Of a stretch of 64,000 nucleotides of DNA, positions 28,201 through 37,042 are shown in pieces (within the stretch, counting starts at the first letter, position 1; each line of letters starts with the position of its first letter). The stretch is from Collinsella sp. (GTDB taxonomy: Bacteria; Actinomycetota; Coriobacteriia; Coriobacteriales; Coriobacteriaceae). The notes below the pieces were generated by a model. The model was not told the DNA's origin. It did not search any database and saw only the letters and a program-made list of their open reading frames with translations. Where the stretch lies: the NCBI GenBank assembly GCA_019414205.1, contig DXML01000012.1, positions 62,001-126,000 on the forward strand, written 5' to 3'. The position numbers were made by a program, and so were the translations under genes.

Positions 28201-29970
28201 AAGAAGGTCTACCCCTGGATTGCCGAGGTCCGTCAGTCCACGCCCGGCATCGGCCTGATCTCGCCTCCGCCGCATCACGACATCTACTCCATCGAAGACC
28301 TGGCCGAGCTCATCTTTGACCTTAAGAACGCCAACCCTGGCGCACGCGTGTCGGTCAAGCTGGTCAGCGAGGCCGGCGTCGGCACCATCGCCACCGGTGT
28401 GGCCAAGGGCGCTGCCGACAAGATCTTGATCAGCGGCCACAATGGCGGCTCGGGTGCCGCTGCTCGCGATTCGATCTGGCACGCCGGTCTGCCGCTGGAG
28501 CTTGGCCTTGCCGAGGCCCAGCAGACGCTGCTGCAAAACGGCCTGCGCTCGCGCGTGGTGCTCGAGGCCGACGGCAAGCTCATGGACGGCACCGATGTTG
28601 CCGTCGCCTGCCTGCTGGGCGCCGAGGAGTTTGGCTTTGCGACCATGCCGCTCATCTCGATGGGCTGCCTCATGCAGCGCGACTGCCAGCAGGATACCTG
28701 CCCCGCCGGCATCGCCACGCAAAACTGCCGCCTGCGTCGCGGCTTCCGCGGCAAGCCCGAGCACGTCGAGCACTTTATGCTCTTTGTTGTCGAGCAACTG
28801 CGCGAGGTCATGGCGAGCCTGGGCTTCCGCACCGTCGACGAGATGGTCGGCCATCCCGAGTGCTTGCGCCAGATTGAGGTCCCGGGCAACCGTAAGGCCA
28901 ACCTGCTCGATCTGTCGCCCGTGCTGGCGAGCGCGACCTGCGAGTTCGGTGCCCATATCCCGGGTGCCGACGGTCGTCACTTCCTGCCGCAGATGGCCGC
29001 GGACAGCGAGCTCGACAAGACGCTCGACTCCACGCTGTTCGTGCCCTATACGGCCGATGCCCGTGCCCACTTGCGTCCGATTCGCTTCCGCGCTGATATC
29101 GCCAACGTCAACCGTTGCGTGGGCACCATCCTGGGTAACGCGGTGACCAAGGCACATCCCGAGGGCCTGCCCGCCGGCTCCATCACCATCGATTGCGATG
29201 GATCGGCCGGTCAGAGCTTTGGCGCCTTCCTGCCGCGCGGCATTACGCTCAACGTGTGCGGCGACGCCAACGACTACTTTGGCAAGGGCCTTTCGGGCGG
29301 CGAGGTGTCGGTGCGCCCCAACCCGCATGCGACCTATAAGTTCGACGAAAACATCATCGTGGGCAACGTTGCGTTCTTTGGCGCCACGAGCGGCCGTGGC
29401 TTCATCAACGGCCTGGCCGGCCAGCGCTTTGGCGTACGCAACTCCGGTGCCACCGTGGTGGTCGAGGGTTGCGGCAACCACGGTTGCGAGTACATGACGG
29501 GTGGCCTGGCGCTCATCCTGGGCGAGGTCGGGCAGAACTTCGCTGCCGGCATGACGGGTGGCGTGGCTTATGTCTTTGACCAGTACGGCACGCTCGATGC
29601 CCACGTGAACCACGAGAGCGTTGAGCTCAAGGCCCCGACTGCCGGCGAGCTGGCGCAGATTCGCGAGCTCATCCAGGAGCACGTGGACGCGACGCAGAGC
29701 CCGCGCGGCATCAAGCTGCTCTACAGCTTTGAGACGATGAGCAAGCACTTTGTGAAGGTCATTCCGACCGAGTACGAGCGTGTGCTGGCGATTGTCGCTG
29801 CGAGCGAGGCTGCCGGCAAGACACATGCGCAGGCAGAGGAACTGGCGTTTGACATTGTGACCGGTCGCGCGAGCGCCGCGGATGTCGCTCGCTTCGATAT
29901 TGCGGGCGGTGCTGCGGGTGCTGCGTCCGCGGCCGCCAGCTCTGTTGCTTCGACCAAGAAGGAGGCGTAA
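25273..29970 (+). CDS. gltB: Glutamate synthase, large subunit
   Basis: GltB transfers the amide of glutamine to 2-oxoglutarate for ammonia assimilation. The 1565-residue protein contains the class II glutamine amidotransferase domain with Cys21 (DACGIGALADI), which would become N-terminal after removal of a 20-residue propeptide; a central domain; the FMN-binding synthase TIM-barrel (GAKPGEGGHLPGKKV; SGHNGGSGA); the [3Fe-4S] cysteines (GCLMQRDCQQDTCPAGIA); and the C-terminal GXGXG beta-helix (YMTGGLALILGEVG). GGGGAGG precedes the ATG. gltD follows after 5 bp. Confidence 0.97.
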   Translation: MQADSAQQQGLYRPEFDHDACGIGALADINGERHHQILDDALSILVNLEHRGGTGLEKNTGDGAGILFQVPHHFFRKEAQKCGQILPAEGDYGVAMLFFPQDDKGVEDARRVFEEGCAEAGVPLLFWREVPVDPHDLGETARACMPTILQAFLGRPDDTPAGDAFERRLYVCRRTIEKKADAEFALRDKIFYVCSMSSRTIVYKGMLVATQMRRFFIDLNDAAVKTAVALVHSRYSTNTTPSWERAHPNRFIIHNGEINTLKGNVNWIRAREPNLYSPVLQHDLERVMPIINREGSDSAILDNVLEFLVMNGRPLTRAASMLLPEPWDHNDSLSEERRAYDAYQSMLMEPWDGPAAIAFTDGRTLGAALDRNGLRPARYYVTRDGRFMLASEVGTIEVSPENILTSGCLGPGQMLEVDFARGRVIYNDELRVRYAKEKPYRDWIAEETLTVDVLDRPAAVTPAEDAEVPAAVRMAKLGYHWDDVDEVVRPMAQQGKAPLASMGIDAPLACLSKKTRSFFDYFYQLFAQVTNPPIDALREHMVTSTTLYLGNHGNLLEDSRTACQLVRLERPLLSEEEFDRICAIDRVGFKTRRFRAVYRRDAGEGALQAALKQLAEDVEAAVRDGVNIVVLSDRAAAGEVPVPSLLAVGCVHNHLIRAGVRTFADIVVECGDAVSPHDFAALVGYSASGIYPYNAHACIRDLAARGDLDVTAEQGIDNYNKAATAGIVSIMSKMGISTVQSYHSAQIFEAVGFTPEFVNAYFAGTVSRVGGMGVEDVEREQNERYDAALAILKSPAPDQLPTLGLTKWRPLGGEEHLIDPQAVYLLQTACREDSYDTFKEYSARLHRTGRAVRLRDLLDFDASGRTPVSLDEVEPALNIVRRFNTGAMSYGSISKEAHECMAIAMNRLHGRSNSGEGGEDPRRETPLANGDSKNSAIKQVASARFGVTSRYLCSAFEIQIKMAQGAKPGEGGHLPGKKVYPWIAEVRQSTPGIGLISPPPHHDIYSIEDLAELIFDLKNANPGARVSVKLVSEAGVGTIATGVAKGAADKILISGHNGGSGAAARDSIWHAGLPLELGLAEAQQTLLQNGLRSRVVLEADGKLMDGTDVAVACLLGAEEFGFATMPLISMGCLMQRDCQQDTCPAGIATQNCRLRRGFRGKPEHVEHFMLFVVEQLREVMASLGFRTVDEMVGHPECLRQIEVPGNRKANLLDLSPVLASATCEFGAHIPGADGRHFLPQMAADSELDKTLDSTLFVPYTADARAHLRPIRFRADIANVNRCVGTILGNAVTKAHPEGLPAGSITIDCDGSAGQSFGAFLPRGITLNVCGDANDYFGKGLSGGEVSVRPNPHATYKFDENIIVGNVAFFGATSGRGFINGLAGQRFGVRNSGATVVVEGCGNHGCEYMTGGLALILGEVGQNFAAGMTGGVAYVFDQYGTLDAHVNHESVELKAPTAGELAQIRELIQEHVDATQSPRGIKLLYSFETMSKHFVKVIPTEYERVLAIVAASEAAGKTHAQAEELAFDIVTGRASAADVARFDIAGGAAGAASAAASSVASTKKEA

Positions 29971-29975
29971 GTGCC

Positions 29976-31457
<1,482 letters not shown>

Positions 31458-31498
31458 AGTAGTCACGGAGATACTCAATAATCGAATCGGCAAGGGCT

Positions 31499-31583
31499 GT
31501 CCCTAACTGCCGGCACAAAAGGAACGTCCCTAAGTGCCGGCAGTTGGGGACGTTCCTTTTCTGTCGGCATTCGGGGACACTCC
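31499..31583. repeat. Palindromic element with two mutually exclusive hairpins
   Basis: Hairpin 1: gtccctaactgccggca (31499-31515) with tgccggcagttggggac (31535-31551). Hairpin 2: aaaaggaacgtccc (31517-31530) with gggacgttcctttt (31547-31560), perfect over 14 bp. The arms interlock so only one can form at a time. A third partial arm follows to 31583. A related partial copy is at 47210-47262. The rest of 31458-31881 shows no convincing gene. Confidence 0.8.
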
Positions 31584-31881
31584 TTGCGGATTTGCGAGCA
31601 GTTTGCTCGTTTTTCGACGTACGGATGTTCATTTGTCGACTTTTCGGGCTGTGGTCACCTGTTGTTTCTGTGGTGGCTGCGGGCATCTGGCTCAAAAGGG
31701 CAGGTTGGCCGTCTATGTTTACCTGCGGTTTTGTCGCGGCGCGCATTTTCGGTCAAGCTTTTCGTCAAGTGTTTGGTCAGCATCTGGTTTGCAGCCGGGG
31801 GCCTATTTTGCCCGCACTGGTCGTGGCTGCCCACCCTCCTCGTAAGCTCAAATTGAGGTCCATCAGTTTGAGGAGGATGCC

Positions 31882-32589
31882 ATGACTGACCACGCTTTAG
31901 ACCGAGCGCAGCTAGCCGAAGCCGTCGGCAACGATATTGCCGACATGGCCCAATTTTGGATGCTGCGGAAGTTTCAATTCCTGGAGCCGGCGCGCGAACA
32001 GTTCGAGATTATCGTCGACCCGTGGCTCAGCTATTGCGAGGAACCTTCTCAAAACGAAATCATGGCCTACAACATGGCGTTTACCGATTGGCTGCTCTTC
32101 GAGCGCTCCTATCGCCATGGCAAAACGCTGCTCGAGCTATATGTTGATGAGCCGCCGGCATCGCTTTCGCCTGCCTCGCTCAAGCGGCTCGAGCAGGTAC
32201 GCGACACGCAGTATTTCTCGCGCTTTGGCATTTTGGACAAGAATCCTGCGTCCGGCATGGTCGTGCTGAAGGACACACGCACCGACCGTCGCTTTGACGT
32301 CTACGACCCACATATCGTGCAAAAGGAGCATTGGAACGACGGCGCGATCGCGGTGCGCCTCGCCTGCGTCGACGATGTCTGGCTGGCGGCGGGACAGCTC
32401 TATCTGTATGACATCGCGCGCCTGAGTGACACGGCGGTCGATGGGCCGGGTGCGGTGCATCCGGAGGACATGCAGGATGGCTTTGACACCTCGTGCATCA
32501 GCTTCTTTTTGCGCCTGATCCGCGACATCATGGGCGCCCAGGGGCGTTACGTAAAGTCGCTCAATATTTACGAGCAAGAATGGGAGTAG
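31882..32589 (+). CDS. Uncharacterised protein
   Basis: A 235-residue soluble acidic protein that I do not recognise. It has no signal peptide, membrane helices or known motif; aromatic residues are frequent (MAQFWMLRKFQFLEPAREQFEIIVDPWLSYCEE; NMAFTDWLLFERSYRHGKTLLELY). GAGGAGGATGCC precedes the ATG, and codon use matches the neighbours, so it is a real gene. It is followed by repeat array 3. Confidence 0.75.
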   Translation: MTDHALDRAQLAEAVGNDIADMAQFWMLRKFQFLEPAREQFEIIVDPWLSYCEEPSQNEIMAYNMAFTDWLLFERSYRHGKTLLELYVDEPPASLSPASLKRLEQVRDTQYFSRFGILDKNPASGMVVLKDTRTDRRFDVYDPHIVQKEHWNDGAIAVRLACVDDVWLAAGQLYLYDIARLSDTAVDGPGAVHPEDMQDGFDTSCISFFLRLIRDIMGAQGRYVKSLNIYEQEWE

Positions 32590-32628
32590 GGGATGGGCGG
32601 TTGTCGCCTGCCTCGCCTTCTGCCTTTA

Positions 32629-32847
32629 TGTCTCGATCTGTAACGTTTGGGGACAAAAAACCGGTCTACCTGTTACGGATCGAGACGAATGCTTGGGCGC
32701 CGCTGGTTTGTCTCAATCTGTAACGTTTAGGGGTCTGGAGAACGGTTTACTGTTACAGATCGAGACGTTTGGCGTCTGGCTGGGGGAATGTCTCAATCTG
32801 TAACATCAACAGGCCAAAAATCGGTCTTCCTGTTACAGATCAAGACA
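32629..32847. repeat. 17-25-17 inverted-repeat array 3 (three units)
   Basis: Units: 32629-32687, 32709-32767 and 32789-32847. All loops are 25 nt, linkers 21 nt and starts 80 bp apart. It ends 51 bp before the putative nuclease gene, whose other side is closed by array 4. Confidence 0.95.
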
Positions 32848-32898
32848 TTTGTCGGCGGCGACAACAGCGGCGATGGCCATTTCTCCGATGTGGTGGTG

Positions 32899-33942
32899 AT
32901 GAAAGTGTCTAATACCGTTCTTAAACATAAGCAGGCGACACGTAACACCTTGGCGCGGAATAGGATGCTTGCCAGGCTCGCGAAGGCGGCTGAACAAGGC
33001 ATGCTGTTTGTGACGCACGACCATGCCGAGCTCATGTGGCTGCGGCGTCATGTGGGAACCGATGATATTGCGGAGCCCGAGCCGTATTTGTTCTGTTTCC
33101 AACATGATTGGGATGCGCTGACGCCGGCGGAGCGAGCGCTGCGTACCATCAAAGGGCTTGCAGAGTTTCATCCCGATTGGGCGTTTTGGGGTTATGACGC
33201 GGCGCTTTTGTGGGGTCTGGAGGTGCCGAATGATGTGCTCGGGCCGCGATTTCTTGTTAAGACAGGTTGCTCGGTGCCGCTGAGTGCAGGATGCCGGCTG
33301 TTGCGTCCGCAGACGGCGGGTGCGCTTGAACAAGTCGACGGCGTGCGGGTGACGCCGTTTTGGCGCACGGTGGAGGACTGTCTGCTGCGTGCACCGTTTT
33401 CGTATGGTCTTGCGATTGCCGATTCTGCGCTGCGGGCGAAGGGCGCATCGCGTGAGGATTTGTGCGAGTGCCTCCGTGCCGACTGCGAAGGCGGGCGTGG
33501 GTACCGCAGGGCGCAGGTGATTGCGTCGCACGCGGATGGGCTGTCCGAAAACGGTGGCGAGTCTCGGTTTCGGGCGTTCTTTATTGCATACGGTTTTCCG
33601 GTGCCAGAGTTGCAGGTGGAGTTTCGCGACCCGCTTGATTCGAGCCAAGTGTTTCGCGTCGACTTTTTTTGGCGGCTCGAGGACGGGACATGTGTCATCG
33701 GCGAGCTCGACGGAAAGGAGAAGTACACCTTGCAGAACGGCGAGGGTCGGGAGTTGGTCGACCCATTCGTGGCAGAGCGTCAGCGGGAATCTCATCTGAC
33801 AATGCTCGGGCATAAGGTGCTTCGGTTTACGTTTAACGAACTCAAAGACCCGGGGAAGCTGGTCGAGAAAATGAGGCTGGCGGGTATTCCTCGGCAGGTT
33901 GAATTGGCTGAGGAGTGGAGATGCCAGTGGTATGGGCGCTGA
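32899..33942 (+). CDS. Putative PD-(D/E)XK endonuclease (AbiEi-like N-terminus, DUF559/Vsr-like C-terminus)
   Basis: A 347-residue protein. Residues 1-200 resemble AbiEi-type regulators (helical start, then GYDAALLWGLEVP and VTPFWRTVEDCL). The C-terminal part looks like a Vsr/DUF559-type nuclease fold: Glu221, Asp255 in FRVDFFWRL, then GELDGKEKY giving E269-x-D271-x-K273, and a terminal GHKVLRFTFNEL strand. These are visible motifs; DNA cleavage is inference. The start at 32899 is uncertain, since the upstream in-frame ATG lies inside the repeat array. It ends in TGA and is bracketed by repeat arrays (51 bp before, 7 bp after). Confidence 0.7.
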   Translation: MKVSNTVLKHKQATRNTLARNRMLARLAKAAEQGMLFVTHDHAELMWLRRHVGTDDIAEPEPYLFCFQHDWDALTPAERALRTIKGLAEFHPDWAFWGYDAALLWGLEVPNDVLGPRFLVKTGCSVPLSAGCRLLRPQTAGALEQVDGVRVTPFWRTVEDCLLRAPFSYGLAIADSALRAKGASREDLCECLRADCEGGRGYRRAQVIASHADGLSENGGESRFRAFFIAYGFPVPELQVEFRDPLDSSQVFRVDFFWRLEDGTCVIGELDGKEKYTLQNGEGRELVDPFVAERQRESHLTMLGHKVLRFTFNELKDPGKLVEKMRLAGIPRQVELAEEWRCQWYGR

Positions 33943-33949
33943 GAGGTTT

Positions 33950-34089
33950 TGTCTCGATCTGTAACGTTTAGAGGTTGTTTGAGCTCGTAATTGTTACAGA
34001 TCGAGACAAGCCGGTGAAACGTCGACCGAATGTCTCGATCTGTAACATCAAGGGGCCTAATAACCCTGTACCTGTTACAGATCGAGACA
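33950..34089. repeat. 17-25-17 inverted-repeat array 4 (two units)
   Basis: Units: 33950-34008 and 34031-34089; loops of 25 nt, linker 22 nt, starts 81 bp apart. The arms of both units are perfect TGTCTCGATCTGTAAC with complement, apart from one terminal base in the first. It begins 7 bp after the nuclease stop. Confidence 0.95.
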
Positions 34090-34238
34090 TTTCCCTGGTG
34101 TCGCTGGGGTGGGACTGCAACGTGTTCCGTCTCCCCACATCCCCTCTTTCTTCCGTTAACCGATGCGTCTGCAGCAATCCAGCGGGACTAGGTGATAATG
34201 AACAAATGTTCAAGTTGCTCGTGAGGGAGGAGCTCGAT

Positions 34239-35609
34239 ATGGCATCTGCCGATCGTTCCACGTTGTTTATCAATGCGACCGTCCTGGATGGTTCGGAGCA
34301 TATGGAGCCACAACCCGATATGGCCGTGACTGTTGAGCGCGGCGTCATCACTTGGATGGGGCCGAGTGCTGTGGCGCAGGCGCCTGCAGGTGCCGAGGTT
34401 ATCGACCTGGGCGGTGCGTATCTCATGCCCGGTCTCATCAATATGCACGTGCACCTGTGCGGCTCGGGCAAGCCTGTCTCGGCCGGCGATGCGGGCGCGC
34501 TGATGAAGAAGCTCGACAACCCTGTGGGCCGTGCCATCGTCCGCCGCATCCTCAAGGGCAGTGCCCAGCAGCAGCTGGCAAGCGGCGTGACCACGGTGCG
34601 CGGCGCGGGCGATCCGCTGTTTGCCGATATCGCCGTGCGCAATGCCATCGACGCCGGCAAGTATCAGGGTCCGCGCCTGGTGGCGCCGGGAACGGGCGTC
34701 ACGGTGCCGGGCGGCCATGGTGCGGGCTTGTTCGCCCAGGTGGCCAACAGCCCCGTCGAGGCAGCCGAGCAGGTGCGAGACCTGTATGCGCGCGGCGCCG
34801 ACGTCATTAAGCTGTTCGTAACGGGCGGTGTGTTCGATGCGACCGAGGTGGGCGAGCCGGGCGTGCTGCGTATGCCGGTGGAGGTTGCCGCGGCGGCGTG
34901 CAAGGCGGCGCACGAGGTGGGTCTGCCGGTTATGGCCCATGTCGAGAGTACCGAGGGCGTGAAGGCCGCGCTTGAGGCCGGGGTCGACACGATCGAGCAC
35001 GGTGCCCCGATGACGCCCGAGATCCTGGAGCTGTATCGCGGCGCCGCTGGCACGCAGCTCGAGGGGCGTGCGCCGAGTGTGACCTGCACGATCAGCCCGG
35101 CGCTGCCGTTTGTGTTGCTCGACCCGGATAAGACTCATTCGACTGACACGCAAAAGAAGAACGGCGACATCGTGTGCTCGGGCATTATTGAGAGCGCCCG
35201 TGCCGCACTGGAAGCTGACGTTAAGGTGGGCCTTGGCACGGACTCGAGCTGCCCGTTCGTGACGCAGTACGACATGTGGCGTGAGGTGGCCTATTTTGCC
35301 AAGTACGTGGGCGTGAGCAACGCCTTTGCGCTGCATACGGCCACGCAGGTCAATGCCGAGCTCCTGGGGCTGGGCGGCGAGACCGGTACGATCGAGTGCG
35401 GCAAGGCCGCCGATATCCTGGTGACGCGCAAGAATCCGCTCGATGACCTGTGCACTCTGCGTGAGCCGACGCATGTGATGTGTCGCGGTGATCTGGTACG
35501 CAAGCTCAAGGTGAAGCGTATTCCCGAGGTGGACGCCGAGCTCGACGCGATTATGGCCATGCCTGCCGAAGCGCTGGCTGAGGAGCTGGCCCGCGACGGC
35601 GTGGCGTAG
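34239..35609 (+). CDS. Metal-dependent amidohydrolase
   Basis: A 456-residue member of the amidohydrolase superfamily. The metal-binding motif HVHLCGSG follows the N-terminal beta domain, then VTTVRGAGD, DVIKLFVTGGVFD (metal-bridging Lys region), MAHVESTEG, DTIEHGAP and the catalytic GLGTDSS. It resembles the imidazolonepropionase-like/Xaa-Pro dipeptidase group that acts on cyclic amides or dipeptides; the substrate cannot be read from sequence. The start at 34239 has GAGGGAGGAG upstream. A strong terminator follows. Confidence 0.85.
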   Translation: MASADRSTLFINATVLDGSEHMEPQPDMAVTVERGVITWMGPSAVAQAPAGAEVIDLGGAYLMPGLINMHVHLCGSGKPVSAGDAGALMKKLDNPVGRAIVRRILKGSAQQQLASGVTTVRGAGDPLFADIAVRNAIDAGKYQGPRLVAPGTGVTVPGGHGAGLFAQVANSPVEAAEQVRDLYARGADVIKLFVTGGVFDATEVGEPGVLRMPVEVAAAACKAAHEVGLPVMAHVESTEGVKAALEAGVDTIEHGAPMTPEILELYRGAAGTQLEGRAPSVTCTISPALPFVLLDPDKTHSTDTQKKNGDIVCSGIIESARAALEADVKVGLGTDSSCPFVTQYDMWREVAYFAKYVGVSNAFALHTATQVNAELLGLGGETGTIECGKAADILVTRKNPLDDLCTLREPTHVMCRGDLVRKLKVKRIPEVDAELDAIMAMPAEALAEELARDGVA

Positions 35610-35642
35610 GTGTGACAAAGGTGCAGCTCCGTTGCCGCATAC

Positions 35643-35681
35643 AAAAAGCCGAGGTCTCAACACGAGGCCTCGGCTTTTTTA
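35643..35681 (+). terminator. Terminator of the amidohydrolase gene
   Basis: aaaagccgagg pairs with cctcggctttt and the hairpin ends in TTTTTT. The A-rich left side could allow bidirectional use with the convergent gene at 35743. Confidence 0.85.
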
Positions 35682-35742
35682 TCGAACAAATACTTAAGAT
35701 TTGGGACAAACAAACCTGATTAATTTGTCCCGCGTGCGGGCG

Positions 35743-36216
35743 CTAGGAGCGGGTTTCCATCTTGGCGTGGCACTTGGGGCAGGTGACGCGGATCTTGCCT
35801 TTGCCCTTGGGGACGGAGAGCATCTGGCCGCAGTTGGGGCACTTGAGGTATGCCGTGGTCTTGCGGCCCTTCCACATCTTCTTGGCCGTGCGCTTGGCAC
35901 GCTCAAAGTCTTCCTTGCTCGTTCCAGCCGCGCGCGAGGTGCCGGCCGCTGCAGTTCCACCGCCCAAGCTGGCGACGAACTTGCCCAAGCCGGGGACGTT
36001 CGCGGTCGCGGCGACAAAGGCCTCGTTCTCCTTGCGACGTGCGTCGATGTTTTTGGACAGGCCGCGCAGCACGCCAATCACGATGACGGCGATGGCGATC
36101 CAGCTGAGCCACTGGATGCGGGCGATCGATCCGATCATCGCGATGATGATGCCAGCAAAACCCATTACGATGGTGAGCTCGTCAGCGCCATTGCGACCCT
36201 TCATAAAGTCATTCAT
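35743..36216 (-). CDS. Small membrane protein with C-terminal zinc ribbon
   Basis: A 157-residue protein. Two adjacent hydrophobic helices (about residues 15-50, LTIVMGFAGIIIAMIGSIARI and LSWIAIAVIVIGVL) are followed by a polar Ala/Gly-rich linker and a C-terminal zinc ribbon with two CXXC knuckles (LKCPNCGQML and VTCPKCHAKM). Function unknown; the layout recalls zinc-ribbon membrane proteins of Actinobacteria and Firmicutes. ATG at 36216 with AAAGGCAA upstream is chosen. Confidence 0.75.
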   Translation of the reverse strand: MNDFMKGRNGADELTIVMGFAGIIIAMIGSIARIQWLSWIAIAVIVIGVLRGLSKNIDARRKENEAFVAATANVPGLGKFVASLGGGTAAAGTSRAAGTSKEDFERAKRTAKKMWKGRKTTAYLKCPNCGQMLSVPKGKGKIRVTCPKCHAKMETRS

Positions 36217-36270
36217 GCAAATTGCCTTTCGTTCGATATGCTGCACGCCTTTATACCCGATTTAGAGCAA

Positions 36271-36357
36271 GGGGGACAGGTCAATCTGCACCAATGCGGT
36301 GCAAACGTGCCTGTCCCCGATACACCAAGATGGTGCAAAGCAGTCTGTCCCCAATGC
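36271..36357. repeat. CCTGTCCCC palindromic element
   Basis: ggggacagg (36272-36280) pairs with cctgtcccc (36310-36318) around a loop that contains its own hairpin (tgcacc with ggtgca). A second, related half follows with gtgcaaagcagtctgtcccc (in part). It lies between csoR and the zinc-ribbon gene. Confidence 0.65.
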
Positions 36358-36362
36358 CCCAA

Positions 36363-36635
36363 TCACTTGGAGAGCTTGTCGACGACGCGTTCGATCTCGG
36401 CGAGCTTGGCGGCCTTGAGGTCTTCGTCGCCCGATTCGATTGCCGAAGTCACGCAGCCCTCGATATGCGCCTTGAGCACGTCGGCGTTGATGCGCGCAAT
36501 GAGCGCCTGCGTTGCCATAAGCTGCGTGGAAATATCGACGCAGTAGCGGTCCTCCTCGACCATCCGCAGGATGCCGTCGATCTGACCGCGTGCCGTCTTG
36601 AGCATGCGGGTCACCGATTTATGGTCTGCCATCAT
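36363..36635 (-). CDS. csoR: Copper-sensing transcriptional repressor CsoR
   Basis: A 90-residue, all-helical metal-sensor protein of the CsoR/RcnR/FrmR family. The Cu(I) ligands expected for CsoR are present: Cys32 (RYCVDIS), His57 and Cys61 (KAHIEGC). Cu(I) binding would release the repressor from the operator. It is the last gene of copA-copZ-csoR on the minus strand, and a palindrome of the CsoR operator type lies upstream of copA. GAGGA precedes ATG 36635. It ends in TGA. Confidence 0.93.
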   Translation of the reverse strand: MMADHKSVTRMLKTARGQIDGILRMVEEDRYCVDISTQLMATQALIARINADVLKAHIEGCVTSAIESGDEDLKAAKLAEIERVVDKLSK

Positions 36636-36673
36636 GGCGGGTCCTCGTTTCTGGTCGGGGTGCGCGTGGGTCG

Positions 36674-36895
36674 TTACGCGGCGGTTACGGACAGGGCGTG
36701 GAACTTCTCGCCGGCGCCCTCGACGGCGGCGGCGAGCTGCTCGGCGGTCACGGTGTCGGCGCACTCTACCTGGACGGTCTGGGTCTCGTGATCGGCGTCG
36801 GCGTCGGTCACGCCGGCCACGTTGAGCAGTGCCGTCTCGACAGCAGCGTCGCAGTGGCCGCACATAAGGCCGGAAGTCTTGATTGTGTAACGCAT
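36674..36895 (-). CDS. Copper chaperone CopZ-like heavy-metal-associated domain protein
   Basis: A 73-residue HMA-domain protein with the metal-binding motif GLMCGHCDAAVE (Cys12, Cys15), whose role is to pass Cu(I) to CopA or CsoR. The start at 36895 has AGAGGAA upstream. It lies between copA and csoR on the minus strand. Confidence 0.9.
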   Translation of the reverse strand: MRYTIKTSGLMCGHCDAAVETALLNVAGVTDADADHETQTVQVECADTVTAEQLAAAVEGAGEKFHALSVTAA

Positions 36896-36924
36896 GGGTA
36901 TTCCTCTCTGTTGTGTCGGCTTTC

Positions 36925-37011
36925 CCAGGCACCCGACCTTGACCTTCAAGCCGTCGCTCGCGTACCAAAGTACGCGTCGCTCCTCTTTCAGGTCAATCTC
37001 TGGCACCTGGA
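36925..37011. repeat. Structured palindromic spacer between copA and copZ
   Basis: Outer arms ccagg...ttgacct (36925-36945) and aggtcaa...cctgg (36991-37011) flank an inner perfect hairpin, cgcgtac caaa gtacgcg. This looks like an inserted palindromic element rather than a simple terminator; it could lower copZ-csoR expression relative to copA. Confidence 0.5.
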
Positions 37012-37042
37012 AAACCCGTTCTAAATGGACGTAATAGTGAGC

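Noticed and set aside
31544..31885. ORF between gltD and the uncharacterised gene
   Set aside because: It starts inside a palindromic repeat, has unusual composition and no ribosome binding site; overlapping frames are equally open.
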